A stretch of DNA of 64,000 bases, taken from Acerihabitans arboris. Its GTDB lineage: Bacteria > Pseudomonadota > Gammaproteobacteria > Enterobacterales > Enterobacteriaceae. The notes below the pieces were generated by a model. It did no database searches and was not told where the DNA came from. It saw nothing but the letters and a program-made list of their open reading frames with translations. The stretch is taken from contig NZ_WUBS01000017.1 of the NCBI RefSeq assembly GCF_010131535.1, positions 99,352 to 163,351 of the forward strand, written 5' to 3'. Positions within the stretch are counted from its first letter, which is position 1; the number at the start of each line of letters is the position of its first letter. Position numbers and translations under genes: made by a program. Positions 22,371 to 32,794 of this stretch are shown piece by piece.

Positions 22371-22943
22371 TTATTGTTCGGCGGCTTTTTGTTCCGGGGC
22401 GGAAGGGGCCAGGGGTTTGCCGTGGCTTTGCTGGTTGTTGCGGCTCATCCACAGCGAGAGCGCCTTTAGCGAATCCGGGGTGAATTCGTCGCAGCGGGCG
22501 GTGATCTCTTCCGGACGCAGCCATTTGACCGCCTCCACCTCTGCTGCCTGCAGGGCAAACGGACCGTGCGTCACGCAGCTGAACAGCGCGCCCCATACCC
22601 GGCAATAAGCGTTTTCGAAGTAGAACAACCCATGCTCGGCAAACGGAACGCCGGCGATGCCCAGCTCTTCCTCCGCTTCCCGACGGGCGGAATCAAGTAT
22701 GTTCTCGCCGCTTTGCACCACGCCGCCCGCGGTGGCGTCCAGATAGCCGGGGTAGAAATCCTTGGTGGCGGTACGGCGCTGCACCAGGATGTTACCCATG
22801 CCGTCGTGCACCACGATGTAGCTGGCACGGTGCCTGAGGCGTTCAGCGCGCATCTGCTGGCGACTGGCCTGGGCGATGACTTCATTCTCTTCGTTGACGA
22901 TGTCAACCCATTCCACGCCAGCAGCCTGACTCTGTTCCACCAT
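22371..22943 (-). CDS. yfcD: Nudix hydrolase YfcD
   Basis: Nudix-family hydrolase of unknown physiological substrate, 190 residues (E. coli 180). The Nudix box is complete ([20 protein letters not shown], about residues 73-92, followed by ELG). The last 20 residues are a low-complexity Ala/Pro/Gln/Glu tail absent from most relatives. Convergent with pta. The E. coli neighbour yfcC (a transporter) is not present between pta and yfcD here. Confidence 0.92.
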   Translation of the reverse strand: MVEQSQAAGVEWVDIVNEENEVIAQASRQQMRAERLRHRASYIVVHDGMGNILVQRRTATKDFYPGYLDATAGGVVQSGENILDSARREAEEELGIAGVPFAEHGLFYFENAYCRVWGALFSCVTHGPFALQAAEVEAVKWLRPEEITARCDEFTPDSLKALSLWMSRNNQQSHGKPLAPSAPEQKAAEQ

Positions 22944-23034
22944 CTTTCGAATCCCTTGTTAATGAGACGCGGGAGAGCCGCGCACCTTAATTGTAATAAA
23001 ATAAAAAAATTTGCACGAGCTGATCCGTCATAAC

Positions 23035-23586
23035 TTAGTTGTTAATCGCCGCTTGCGCAATAGTCTCGCCCGTATCCAATGACACAACCCGTAATATTTT
23101 CCGATCCAGCAGGCCGTAGCTGGCGGCAAAGCCGCCTTTGGGGAGGCTGGCCGAGCCGGGATTGAAGCACAGGATATCCTCCACCCGCCCGGCCTGCGGG
23201 ATATGGGTATGACCGTAGACCAGCACGTCGCCGCGCCGCAGCGGCGGATGATTCTCGGGATTGAACAGGTGCCCATGGGTGACGAACAGCCGGGCATCCT
23301 CGAGCAGGACCTGTTGCCATGGCGCGGTGATGGGAAACGTCAGCAGCATCTGATCCACCTCGCTATCGCAGTTGCCGCGCACCGCGATGATACGGTCGGC
23401 ATAACCGTTCAGCAGCTCCGCCACCGCCGCCGGCTGGTATTCATCCGGTAGGGCGTTGCGCGGTCCGTGATAGAGCAGATCGCCCAACAGCACCAGCCAC
23501 GGCGCCCCGCTGGCGTCAAAGGCGGCCAGCATCCGGCGGGTGGCGGAAAGTGAACCGTGTATATCGGCGGCAAACATCAGTTTCAT
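23035..23586 (-). CDS. yfcE: Metallophosphoesterase YfcE
   Basis: Calcineurin-like phosphodiesterase of the MJ0936/YfcE family. The 183 residues contain the full set of metal-binding motifs: ADIHG (7-11), GDLLYHGPRN, GNCDSE, THGH and YGHTH. The E. coli enzyme cleaves bis-pNPP and similar artificial phosphodiesters; the natural substrate is unknown. Located 91 bases upstream of yfcD on the same strand, so cotranscription is likely. Confidence 0.93.
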   Translation of the reverse strand: MKLMFAADIHGSLSATRRMLAAFDASGAPWLVLLGDLLYHGPRNALPDEYQPAAVAELLNGYADRIIAVRGNCDSEVDQMLLTFPITAPWQQVLLEDARLFVTHGHLFNPENHPPLRRGDVLVYGHTHIPQAGRVEDILCFNPGSASLPKGGFAASYGLLDRKILRVVSLDTGETIAQAAINN

Positions 23587-23808
23587 GGAATAATCCTCCG
23601 GTTTATCATTTTTTTCTTAAGCTTAACAAACTTCCCGGCGCCGGTAACGGCGCTATGATGCGGATATCGGCCACCGGCCGTCCGGCCGGCGCCTGTCGCG
23701 CCCCCATCGACGATATGCGCCCGCTGGCCGGGGCCGATCGGCGGATGATCTCACGCGGTATTTGTTCTAGAGTGTCACCATGCGGTTACGCATCCACAAG
23801 GAGCTTTT

Positions 23809-24441
23809 ATGATCGATCTGTACTACGCACCTACCCCCAACGGCCACAAAATCACGATATTCCTTGAAGAAACCGGCCTGCCTTATCAAATCCACCCGAT
23901 CAATATTTCCGCCAACGAACAGTTTACGCCGGCGTTCCTCGCCATCTCGCCCAATAATAAAATACCGGCGATCGTCGACCGGCAGCCGGCCGACGGCGGC
24001 GCGCCGCTTAGCCTGTTTGAGTCCGGCGCCATCCTGCTCTACCTGGCGGATAAAACCGGCCAGCTTATCAGCAGGGATTTTCGCGAGCGCCAGGCTACCC
24101 TGCAATGGCTATTCTGGCAGATGGCGGGCTTTGGCCCGATGCTGGGCCAAAACCACCATTTCAGCCATTTCGCGCCCAAGCCGGTGCCCTATGCCATCGA
24201 ACGCTACCAGCTTGAGACCGTGCGCCTGTACGGCGTGCTGGACAGGCAACTGGCGGGCCGTGAATATATCGCCGGCGACCGCCTCAGCATCGCCGATATC
24301 GCCACCTATCCTTGGGTCGTCTCCCATGAGCGCCAGCATATCGATCTGGCGGTCTATCCTGCGGTACGGCGCTGGTTTGACAAGATAAAATCCCGCCCGG
24401 CGGTAGAACGCGCCTACCAGTTAGCCGTGAAAAAGCCTTAA
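23809..24441 (+). CDS. yfcG: Glutathione S-transferase-like disulfide-bond oxidoreductase YfcG
   Basis: Nu-class glutathione transferase with disulfide-bond reductase activity in E. coli. 210 residues: N-terminal thioredoxin fold with the APTPNGHKI active-site loop and the FESGAILLYLA glutathione-binding segment (about 68-78), and a C-terminal all-helical domain (about 90-200). The ribosome site AAGGAG is 6 bases from the ATG. Of the E. coli pair yfcF-yfcG only the YfcG type is present, and folX, which follows yfcG in E. coli, is absent. Confidence 0.92.
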   Translation: MIDLYYAPTPNGHKITIFLEETGLPYQIHPINISANEQFTPAFLAISPNNKIPAIVDRQPADGGAPLSLFESGAILLYLADKTGQLISRDFRERQATLQWLFWQMAGFGPMLGQNHHFSHFAPKPVPYAIERYQLETVRLYGVLDRQLAGREYIAGDRLSIADIATYPWVVSHERQHIDLAVYPAVRRWFDKIKSRPAVERAYQLAVKKP

Positions 24442-24507
24442 CCGGCCCGGCGCGCTTCGCGCGAACGAACGCGGCGGCCCCTGCCGCCGGTGAAGGCTGG
24501 TGTTAAT

Positions 24508-24537
24508 GGTCAATTGTCAATTTATTGTCAATTGACC
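24508..24537. repeat. 30-bp perfect-armed palindrome upstream of yfcH
   Basis: Arms GGTCAATTG (24508-24516) and CAATTGACC (24529-24537) are exact inverted repeats. The central 12 bases repeat the same TGTCAATT theme, so the element also reads as overlapping direct copies. It lies about 90 bases before the yfcH start. It could be an operator or a promoter element (TTGTCA, TTGACC). It lacks the T-tract of a terminator. Confidence 0.55.
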
Positions 24538-24628
24538 CTCCCCGCTCACCCATTTCCCCGGCAAAATGACCTATGCTTGTAATCAAAGCGTTATATTATC
24601 GTGCGCATTGCGGGAAGCGAGGGCCATT

Positions 24629-25531
24629 ATGAAAATTTTGATTACCGGCGGAACCGGGCTTATCGGTCGGCACCTGATTGCCAGGCTGCTGACGCTGTCG
24701 CACCAGATCACGGTACTGACCCGCGATCCGCAGCGCGCCCAGCAAAAACTGGGCACCCATGTGACCACCCTGACCACGCTTGACGCCTGCGCCAACCTGG
24801 ATGCGTTCGACGCGGTGTTCAACCTGGCGGGCGAACCCATTGCCGATAAACGCTGGACCGATGAACAAAAGGAACGCCTCTGCCGCAGCCGCTGGGACGT
24901 CACCGAACGCCTGAGCAAACTTATCCGCGAGGGCGACAATCCCCCACGGGTATTGATCTCGGGCTCGGCTACGGGCTATTACGGCAACCAGGACCAGATC
25001 CTGGTCACCGAGGACGAACCGCCGGTTCCCGAGTTCACCCATACGCTTTGCCAACGCTGGGAAGAGCTGGCGTTAAGCGCGCAAAGCCCCCGCACCCGGG
25101 TCTGCCTGTCGCGCACCGGCGTGGTGCTGGCGGCGGACGGCGGCATGCTCGGCAAGCTGCTGCCGCTGTTTAAACTGGGGCTGGGCGGACCGGTGGGCAA
25201 CGGACGCCAGTTCCTGTCCTGGATCCATATCGACGATATGGTGGACGCGCTGATCTTCCTGCTGAACACCGACGGACTACGCGGGCCGTTTAATCTCGTG
25301 GCGCCCTATCCGGTGCATAATGAACAGTTTGCCGCGACCCTGGGCGAAGCGCTGCGCCGCCCGGCGCTGATGCGCGCCCCGGCGGCGGCGGTGAAGCTGA
25401 TGATGGGCGAAGGCGCCACGCTGATGCTGGGCGGCCAGCGGGCGGTGCCCAAACGTCTGGAGGAGGCCGGCTTCAGCTTCCACTATATGGAACTGAAAGA
25501 AGCGCTGGCCGACATCGTCAAAGACGAGTAA
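24629..25531 (+). CDS. yfcH: TIGR01777-family NAD(P)-binding protein YfcH
   Basis: Extended short-chain dehydrogenase/epimerase-like protein of unknown function. The ATG at 24629 (GAGGG ribosome site) gives 300 residues (E. coli 297); a longer in-frame ATG at 24566 adds 21 unlike residues. The Rossmann motif GGTGLIG is at 7-13, and the C-terminal DUF1731 segment (about 245-295) is present. Between yfcG and the histidine transport genes, as in E. coli. Confidence 0.92.
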   Translation: MKILITGGTGLIGRHLIARLLTLSHQITVLTRDPQRAQQKLGTHVTTLTTLDACANLDAFDAVFNLAGEPIADKRWTDEQKERLCRSRWDVTERLSKLIREGDNPPRVLISGSATGYYGNQDQILVTEDEPPVPEFTHTLCQRWEELALSAQSPRTRVCLSRTGVVLAADGGMLGKLLPLFKLGLGGPVGNGRQFLSWIHIDDMVDALIFLLNTDGLRGPFNLVAPYPVHNEQFAATLGEALRRPALMRAPAAAVKLMMGEGATLMLGGQRAVPKRLEEAGFSFHYMELKEALADIVKDE

Positions 25532-25587
25532 GGCCCGCTGGCACCGCCCCCGAAGCAGGCGGGTTAAGGGAGCGCGCGCCGGGCATG

Positions 25588-26361
25588 CTATTTCAGGGCG
25601 CCGGATAAAAACTGCTGCAAACGCGCGCTTTTTGGGCTGCCGAACACATCGGCCGGCGTTCCCTCTTCCTCGATCACGCCCTGGTGCAGGAAGATCACAT
25701 GATTGGACACATGCCGCGCAAATTCCATCTCATGCGTTACCACCACCATGGTTTTCCCCTCTTCCGCCAGCTTTTGCATAATGCGCAGCACCTCGCCCAC
25801 CAGCTCAGGATCCAGCGCCGAGGTCGGCTCGTCAAATAACAGCACATCCGGCTCCATCGCCAACGCCCGCGCAATGGACACCCGCTGCTGCTGCCCGCCG
25901 GAAAGGTTAATCGGATATTTAGCCCGCGCGCGCTCGTCGATACCCACTTTGTCCAGATAGCGCACCGCCCGATCCCGCGCCTCGGCCTTGCTTAAACCCA
26001 GCACCTGCACCGGCGCTTCCATCACGTTCTCCAGCACCGTCATATGGCTCCACAGATTAAAGTGCTGAAACACCATGGTCAGACGGGTACGCAACAGCTG
26101 CAGCTGTTTTTTATCAAACACTTTCAGCTGGCCGTCTCGATCGCGCACCATATGGATATCGATATTATTCACGCTGATCGAACCTTCGCTGGGTTTTTCC
26201 AGAAAGTTAATGCAGCGTAAAAACGTACTTTTACCCGACCCCGACGAGCCGATAATGCTGATTACATCCCCCGCGCGCGCTTCCAGGGAAACCCCTTTCA
26301 GGACCTCCTGATCGCCATAGCGCTTATGCAGTTCCTTAATCATCAGTTTGGTTTCTTGCAT
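25588..26361 (-). CDS. hisP: Histidine/basic amino acid ABC transporter ATP-binding protein HisP
   Basis: ATPase subunit driving the HisQM permease. The ATG at 26361 (AGGA 7 bases upstream) gives 257 residues, the E. coli length; an in-frame GTG 15 bases upstream is less likely. Walker [10 protein letters not shown] at 38-46, Q-loop, signature LSGGQQQR, Walker [12 protein letters not shown] and the switch His are all present. Last gene of hisJQMP, 24 bases after hisM. Confidence 0.96.
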   Translation of the reverse strand: MQETKLMIKELHKRYGDQEVLKGVSLEARAGDVISIIGSSGSGKSTFLRCINFLEKPSEGSISVNNIDIHMVRDRDGQLKVFDKKQLQLLRTRLTMVFQHFNLWSHMTVLENVMEAPVQVLGLSKAEARDRAVRYLDKVGIDERARAKYPINLSGGQQQRVSIARALAMEPDVLLFDEPTSALDPELVGEVLRIMQKLAEEGKTMVVVTHEMEFARHVSNHVIFLHQGVIEEEGTPADVFGSPKSARLQQFLSGALK

Positions 26362-26385
26362 AGTTATATCCTGCACCTAATGGGG

Positions 26386-27093
26386 TTATTGCGGTTTAAC
26401 ATGACGCAGCCAGCGTTTTTCCGCCTGGCGGAACAGCCCGATCAGCACGAAAGAGATCATCAGGTAAATCACCGCCGCGATACCGAAGGCATAAAACGGC
26501 TGATAGGTCGCCGCGTTAATATCGCGCGCAATCTTCAGCACGTCGGGCACCGTGGCGGTAAAGGCCAGGGCGGTGGAATGCAACATCAGGATCACTTCGT
26601 TGCTATAGGCCGGAATGGCGGTACGCAACGCGGACGGCAGGATGATGCAACGATACAGCTTAAACCAGGTAAAACCATAAGCCCGCGCCGCCTCTATCTC
26701 GCCGTGAGGCACCGAGCGAATGGCGCCGGCGAAGATCTCGGTGGTATAGGCGCAGGTGTTAAGGGTCAGCGCCAGGATGGTGCAATTCAGGCCGCTGCGG
26801 AAAAACGCGTTAAGCATATCGGTGCCGCGCACGATTTCCAGGCTGTACATGCCGGAGTAAAACACCAGCAGTTGCACATAAAGCGGCGTGCCGCGAAAAA
26901 TATAGGTAAACAGCCAGACCGGGAAACGCAGCCAGGGCAGAGGCGACACGCGCGCCACCGCCATAAACACCGCCAGCACCCCGCCGATGGCCACCGATGA
27001 AATCAGCAGCCACAGGGTAATCGCCAGTCCGGTAAAACGATAACCGTCGCTCCAGAGCAAAGCCGGTCCATATTGACGCAGGATCTCAATCAT
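26386..27093 (-). CDS. hisM: Histidine ABC transporter permease HisM
   Basis: Inner-membrane permease subunit, 235 residues (E. coli 238), pairing with HisQ. Hydrophobic helices span about 20-45, 55-75, 90-110, 155-180 and 195-220, and the cytoplasmic EAA loop (IEAARAYGFTWFKLYRCIILP) contacts HisP. Overlaps hisQ by 4 bases. Substrates (histidine, and probably arginine, lysine or ornithine through the binding protein) are inferred from the family. Confidence 0.95.
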   Translation of the reverse strand: MIEILRQYGPALLWSDGYRFTGLAITLWLLISSVAIGGVLAVFMAVARVSPLPWLRFPVWLFTYIFRGTPLYVQLLVFYSGMYSLEIVRGTDMLNAFFRSGLNCTILALTLNTCAYTTEIFAGAIRSVPHGEIEAARAYGFTWFKLYRCIILPSALRTAIPAYSNEVILMLHSTALAFTATVPDVLKIARDINAATYQPFYAFGIAAVIYLMISFVLIGLFRQAEKRWLRHVKPQ

Positions 27094-27776
27094 AACTCGG
27101 CCTTCTTAACACCCATGGAATAACGCCGGGTCAGCCATAACAGCGCCCCGTTGGAAACGGTGGTAAAAACCAGGTAGACCACCCCCGCCACGATAGCGAA
27201 ATAGAAAGGCTGGTAGGTACCCTTGCCGGCCAGCTGGGTGGCCTTGACCACGTCGTTCAGGCCCAGGAGCGACACCAGCGCGGTGGCCTTGAGGATCACC
27301 TGCCAGTTATTGCCGATGCCGGGCAGCGCGAAACGCATCATGGCCGGAAACATAATGCGGCGAAAGATTTGGCTGCCGGAAAAACCGAACGCGGTGGCCG
27401 CTTCAATCTGGCCGCGCGGCACCGCCATGAACGCGCCGCGAAAGGTTTCGGTAAAATAGGCGCCGTAGATAAAACCGAGGGTGATGATACCGGCCGCCAT
27501 GGGGTCGATATCGATTTGGTCCATGCCGATGGCTTCGGTCAGGCTGTTGAGGGCGATCTGCAGGCCGTAAAAAATCAGCAGCATCAGCACCAGGTCGGGC
27601 ACGCCGCGAATCAGCGTGGTATAGCCTTCGAATACGCCCGCCAAGATACGGCTACGGGAAAGTTTTGCGCCGGCGCCGATCAGGCCGATGACTACCGAGA
27701 GCGCCACGGACGTAATCGCCAGCTCAAGCGTAACCAGGGCACCGTTAATGATGAGTTGCGAATAACCATAAAGCAT
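27090..27776 (-). CDS. hisQ: Histidine ABC transporter permease HisQ
   Basis: Second permease subunit, 228 residues as in E. coli. About five membrane helices and the EAA-type loop (IEAATAFGFSGSQIFRRIMFP) for HisP contact. It lies 76 bases downstream of hisJ and overlaps hisM by 4 bases. Confidence 0.95.
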   Translation of the reverse strand: MLYGYSQLIINGALVTLELAITSVALSVVIGLIGAGAKLSRSRILAGVFEGYTTLIRGVPDLVLMLLIFYGLQIALNSLTEAIGMDQIDIDPMAAGIITLGFIYGAYFTETFRGAFMAVPRGQIEAATAFGFSGSQIFRRIMFPAMMRFALPGIGNNWQVILKATALVSLLGLNDVVKATQLAGKGTYQPFYFAIVAGVVYLVFTTVSNGALLWLTRRYSMGVKKAEL

Positions 27777-27852
27777 CGATCATATCCTGTCCTGGCGGAG
27801 GATAACAACTATTTGCCCGCGCGCGGCGCGGGCAAACACATTTATGACAGGA

Positions 27853-28635
27853 TTAACCGCCGTACACGTCAAAATCAAAATACTGCTTGGCAAATTTATC
27901 GTAGGTACCGTCTTTACGCATCTCGGCAAAGGCCTTGTTCAGCGCCGCCTTCAGATCGGCATCATCTTTACGCAGGCCCATGCCGGTGCCGACGCCAAAG
28001 AATTTATCGTCTTTTACCGACGGACCGGCGAAGACATAACCCTTGCCGGCGGGCTGTTTCAGGAAGCCTTCGCTGGCGGCTACTTCGTCCTGGAACGCGG
28101 CGTCGACGCGACCGGCGGCCAGATCGGCGTAAATCAGGTCCTGGTTGGCGTAGGCGACCACGTCAATGCCCTTGGGCGCCCACATGGCGTTGGCATAAGC
28201 CTCTTGGGTGGAGCCTTGCAATACGCCGACGCGTTTACCCTTCAGGGCGTCCAGGGTCGGGGTAATGGTCGTGCCGGCCTTGGCGATCAGGCGGGCATTG
28301 GCGGCATAGAGTTTGTCGGTAAAATCGATTTCCTGCTGGCGTTTTTCCGTAATGGACAGCGAGGAGATGATGGCGTCGATTTTTTTGGCTTTCAGCGAGG
28401 GGATCAGGGCGTCGAAATCGCTTTCCACAAAGGTGCATTTGGTCTGGATACGTTTGCACAGCTCCTTGGCGAGGTCGATATCAAAACCGACCAGTTCGCC
28501 GCCGGCATTTTTCGATTCGAACGGCGCATAGGTGGGATCGGTGCCGATTTTAATATTTTTGGGCACCGCAGCATACGCGCTGCCGGCAGCGGCCAGTGCA
28601 AATACCAGAGGAAGGACTTTAACCAGCTTTTTCAT
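27853..28635 (-). CDS. hisJ: Periplasmic histidine/lysine-arginine-ornithine-binding protein
   Basis: Solute-binding protein of the hisJQMP importer, 260 residues with a Sec signal peptide cleaved near AYA-AVP (residue 22). The ribosome site GAGGG is 6 bases from the ATG. Only one binding protein is encoded, whereas E. coli has argT and hisJ in tandem. The sequence mixes features of both: the C-terminal half ([17 protein letters not shown]) reads as HisJ, while [30 protein letters not shown] and VAYANQDL read as ArgT. The name hisJ is chosen for the adjacent operon; a merged LAO/His specificity is possible. Confidence 0.88.
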   Translation of the reverse strand: MKKLVKVLPLVFALAAAGSAYAAVPKNIKIGTDPTYAPFESKNAGGELVGFDIDLAKELCKRIQTKCTFVESDFDALIPSLKAKKIDAIISSLSITEKRQQEIDFTDKLYAANARLIAKAGTTITPTLDALKGKRVGVLQGSTQEAYANAMWAPKGIDVVAYANQDLIYADLAAGRVDAAFQDEVAASEGFLKQPAGKGYVFAGPSVKDDKFFGVGTGMGLRKDDADLKAALNKAFAEMRKDGTYDKFAKQYFDFDVYGG

Positions 28636-28694
28636 ACATTACCCTCAGAATAATTTTTAATTAGGCATACCTGGATGTTTTCAGCGGAATGAGT

Positions 28695-28710
28695 TGCACT
28701 TTCCGTGCCA
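28695..28710 (-). promoter_or_regulatory. Sigma-54 promoter of hisJQMP
   Basis: On the minus strand TGGCACGGAAAGTGCA matches the sigma-54 consensus TGGCAC-N5-TTGCA at every defined position except one T to G, with GG and GC at the required -24/-12 spacing. Transcription would begin about 12 bases downstream, near 28684, giving a leader of about 50 bases to hisJ. In Salmonella argT-hisJ transport is nitrogen regulated, which fits. Confidence 0.78.
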
Positions 28711-28848
28711 TTTCAGCGCAAGCGACCGGTAGCCGGACCGCTGGTGCGCAAAACTGACTTACCTGTGTGTTTAATACCCGGACCGGGGCATGGACCGCGG
28801 CGTTTCGGGCCTTGCGGCATAGCGTCAGGCAGCGTTCCGTCGCCCGAC

Positions 28849-28887
28849 TGCACCATAAAAAAACATAGTCTGATCACTATTGGTGCA
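28849..28887 (-). promoter_or_regulatory. Candidate NtrC (GlnG) binding sites
   Basis: TGATCACTATTGGTGCA (28871-28887, plus-strand reading) resembles the NtrC consensus TGCAC-N7-GTGCA, with a perfect right half. A second perfect half site TGCACCA starts at 28849, 32 bases or about three helical turns from the TGGTGCA half. They lie about 165-200 bases upstream of the predicted sigma-54 start, within the range of an enhancer. Motif match only. Confidence 0.55.
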
Positions 28888-28991
28888 ATGTTATCAGAAC
28901 GCGCCATCAGGCAGCGTCACATTGGTAAAACCGCTGCGCGAAATGCAAACCGGTTCACATCCCGGTAATATTTCCGGCAGGATTTTCACCC

Positions 28992-29564
28992 TCAGTTACC
29001 GCCCTGCCAGCGTTGGAACAGGTCCTGCGGCAGGGTGATATCAAACTGGTCCAGCACCCGGTTGACGGTCTGGTCGACCACGTCGTGCAGGGTGACGGGG
29101 CGGTGATAAAACGCCGGCACCGGCGGCATGATAATCGCGCCCATTTCAGCGGCGGCGGTCATCAGCCGCAGGTGGCCGAGGTGCAGCGGCGTTTCCCGCA
29201 CGCCGAGCACCAGGGTGCGCCGCTCTTTTAACACCACGTCCGCCGCGCGCGCCAGCAGGCCGTCGCTGTAGCTGTTAACGATGGCCGACAGGGTTTTCAT
29301 CGAACAGGGCAGGATCACCATGCCGATGGTTCTAAATGAGCCGGAGCTGATATTGGCGGCGATATCGCGGCAATCATGGAATTCATCCGCCATTGCCTGC
29401 AGATCGCGCACGCTGTAATCGGTTTCAAGCGCCAGCGTCTGGCGCGCGGCGTTGCTCAGCACCAAATGGGTTTCAATGTCGTCCAGGGCTTTAAGCACCT
29501 GCAGCAGCCGTATGCCGTAAAGGGCGCCGCTGGCGCCGGTAATGCCGACAATCAGTCGTTTCAT
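28992..29564 (-). CDS. ubiX: Flavin prenyltransferase UbiX
   Basis: Makes prenylated FMN, the cofactor of the UbiD decarboxylase in ubiquinone synthesis. The ATG at 29564 (GGGAGA ribosome site) gives 190 residues (E. coli 189). The frame remains open 48 bases further upstream but those residues are unlike the family. The N-terminal MKRLIVGITGASGALYG flavoprotein motif and the SMKTLSAI active-site region are present. Downstream of purF but behind the purF terminator, so it may have its own promoter. Confidence 0.95.
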   Translation of the reverse strand: MKRLIVGITGASGALYGIRLLQVLKALDDIETHLVLSNAARQTLALETDYSVRDLQAMADEFHDCRDIAANISSGSFRTIGMVILPCSMKTLSAIVNSYSDGLLARAADVVLKERRTLVLGVRETPLHLGHLRLMTAAAEMGAIIMPPVPAFYHRPVTLHDVVDQTVNRVLDQFDITLPQDLFQRWQGGN

Positions 29565-29615
29565 GTTGTTCTCCCTGCCGGAGGCGAGGCGGATTAAGCC
29601 CCCCGCGCCCATAAT

Positions 29616-29647
29616 AAAAACACCCGGCGCGTGTTACCGCCCGGGTG
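29616..29647 (-). terminator. Rho-independent terminator after purF
   Basis: Stem CACCCGG (29621-29627) / CCGGGTG (29641-29647), loop of 13 bases, followed on the minus strand by TTTTT (complement of 29616-29620). It separates cvpA-purF from ubiX. Confidence 0.83.
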
Positions 29648-29698
29648 CATACATCGTCTGCCGGTTAACCGCCGGGGTATCGGTGCGGGTCGCGCCGA

Positions 29699-31216
<1,518 letters not shown>

Positions 31217-31237
31217 AGTGTCATTTCCTCATCAGCG

Positions 31238-31738
31238 CTACCGAAGCGTGAGATGCTTGGGTAAGAAACTCGACGTGTTTTGCAGATAGTCGAAAAACCA
31301 TCTGATAATACCGCTGAACTGCGGTATTAGCTGGGACTGCTGCCAGTCCGCGCTCTGGGAGAAGCTGGTGAAGGTGTCCAGGAAGAATAACGTGGCCGAT
31401 ACGACCAGTATGCCCCTGAGTGCGCCGAAACACACCCCCAACACGCGGTCGGTGCCGGATAAACCGGTCCGTTCCACCAGAGAGCCAATCACGTAATTGA
31501 CGATTGCCCCGACGATCAGGGTAGCCACGAACAGCAAGGCAATCGCGATACCGTTACGAACCAACTGATCTTCAAAGCGGGTAAAATAGATAGCAAGGTA
31601 AACATAATAGTGGCTGGCGACGAAAAACGCACATCCCCATGTCACTAATGATAACGCCTCACGTATAAACCCGCGAATCAGACTTATCAGAGCAGAAAAT
31701 ACGATGATGCCAATAATGACGTAATCAACCCAGATCAT
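31238..31738 (-). CDS. cvpA: Colicin V production protein CvpA
   Basis: Inner-membrane protein of 166 residues (E. coli 162) with about four hydrophobic helices at roughly 4-20, 28-50, 62-88 and 100-120. It is needed for colicin V secretion in E. coli and linked to envelope stress tolerance; biochemical role unknown. First gene of the purF unit. Confidence 0.94.
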   Translation of the reverse strand: MIWVDYVIIGIIVFSALISLIRGFIREALSLVTWGCAFFVASHYYVYLAIYFTRFEDQLVRNGIAIALLFVATLIVGAIVNYVIGSLVERTGLSGTDRVLGVCFGALRGILVVSATLFFLDTFTSFSQSADWQQSQLIPQFSGIIRWFFDYLQNTSSFLPKHLTLR

Positions 31739-31782
31739 GCGTGCATCCCTTGATCATCCGCCCCTACGCTTGCTCGCGGCGA

Positions 31783-31788
31783 ATTCTA
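31783..31788 (-). promoter_or_regulatory. Probable -10 box of cvpA-purF
   Basis: TAGAAT on the minus strand (complement of 31783-31788) is a five-of-six match to TATAAT, about 45 bases before the cvpA start. The PurR box lies directly upstream, where it would cover the spacer and -35. The -35 itself is poor. Confidence 0.5.
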
Positions 31789-31795
31789 ACAGAAA

Positions 31796-31811
31796 ACGAA
31801 AACGTTTGCGC
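31796..31811 (-). promoter_or_regulatory. PurR operator of cvpA-purF
   Basis: On the minus strand the 16 bases GCGCAAACGTTTTCGT match the PurR consensus ACGCAAACGTTTTCGT at 15 of 16 positions. It sits 58 bases upstream of cvpA, the same arrangement as the E. coli purF operon. Purine-dependent repression follows from the family. Confidence 0.9.
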
Positions 31812-31833
31812 AGCGGAATCCCGGCCCAAAGTT

Positions 31834-31869
31834 AAATAAATAACGGCGATTAAAAAAAGCCAATCGCCG
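31834..31869 (-). terminator. Rho-independent terminator after dedD
   Basis: This minus-strand element lies upstream of dedD in coordinate but downstream of cvpA's own promoter region only on the map; in transcription order it precedes dedD. Stem CGGCGATT (31844-31851) / AATCGCCG (31862-31869) with a 10-base loop, followed by TTATTTATTT. It lies between the PurR-controlled promoter and dedD, so it would stop transcripts leaving dedD-side genes before the cvpA promoter if read from higher coordinates, where dedD (ends 31955) is located. Confidence 0.6.
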
Positions 31870-31954
31870 CAGGAAGATAGCGCCCAACGTGACAAAATCA
31901 TCTGGACATGTACCCCCTTTAACACGCCGGGTTTGAATCCGGTGTAGGCGGGCC

Positions 31955-32794
31955 TCAGCGCGTCTGGTAAGCGCGCAGCTGGCCGCTCAGGCCGCTGAGC
32001 TGGTTCATTTCCGGCAGCGAACTTTGCAGCTTTTGCTTAGAGGCGTCCGGCCCGACAAAAATCCGGGTAATCTGCCCCGCGACGGGTACCGACGGCACGG
32101 TGTAGACCCGGTAGCCGGACAAACGCAGCTTGCCGACAATTTCCGTCACCTTGGCCGCATTTTTCAGCGCTCCCAGCTGAACCACCCAGGCTTGCCCCTG
32201 CGGCGCTTGTTCCGGCGTTTCTTTTTCCGCAGCCGGGGCCGTCGGTTTAGCGGCCGGGGCCGTAACCGGTTTGGTTTCAGGCGCTGCTTCCGGACGCGGC
32301 GTTACCGGCTTAACCTCAGTTTTAGTTTCCGGCCTGGCCGCGGGCTTGGCCGGTTCCACACGCGGCGCGGGCGCGGGCTTGGCCTGCTCGGGCCGCGCCG
32401 CCGGTTTCACCGGCTCCTGGCGCGCAACGGCGGCGGGTTTAGCCGGCGCGGCTTTTGGCGGCTCATGGCGCGGGGCCGGCGCGGTGGGCTTCACCGGCGT
32501 TGCGGCGGCCGGCTCGGGGGCATCCGGCGTGTCTGAGCCGTCCGCGTCAGGGGCCTGGCTGGCCTGTTCCACCGCCGCGCCCGCTCCTTCCGGCGGCTGG
32601 CTGGGCAGCGCCTGGTTAGCCTGGGGTGATGCGTCGGCTTCATCGCTGTCGCCGGGTTTAGGCACCAGCGGAATGGCGGCAAACTCGTCCTGGTAGTGCT
32701 TTTTTTTACCATCCAGCAGGCCGGGCAGGACAATCACCCCCAGGGCAACGATGATAATGGTTCCCACCAAGCGGTTTTGAAACTTACTCGCCAC
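31955..32794 (-). CDS. dedD: SPOR-domain cell division protein DedD
   Basis: Septal-ring protein binding denuded peptidoglycan. 279 residues (E. coli 220): an N-terminal membrane anchor at about 8-27, a long Pro/Ala/Lys/Glu-rich linker with repeated KPAARPE-type units (about 75-195), and a C-terminal SPOR domain (about 200-279). The enlarged linker explains the extra length. Its start overlaps the folC stop by 11 bases. Confidence 0.92.
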   Translation of the reverse strand: MASKFQNRLVGTIIIVALGVIVLPGLLDGKKKHYQDEFAAIPLVPKPGDSDEADASPQANQALPSQPPEGAGAAVEQASQAPDADGSDTPDAPEPAAATPVKPTAPAPRHEPPKAAPAKPAAVARQEPVKPAARPEQAKPAPAPRVEPAKPAARPETKTEVKPVTPRPEAAPETKPVTAPAAKPTAPAAEKETPEQAPQGQAWVVQLGALKNAAKVTEIVGKLRLSGYRVYTVPSVPVAGQITRIFVGPDASKQKLQSSLPEMNQLSGLSGQLRAYQTR

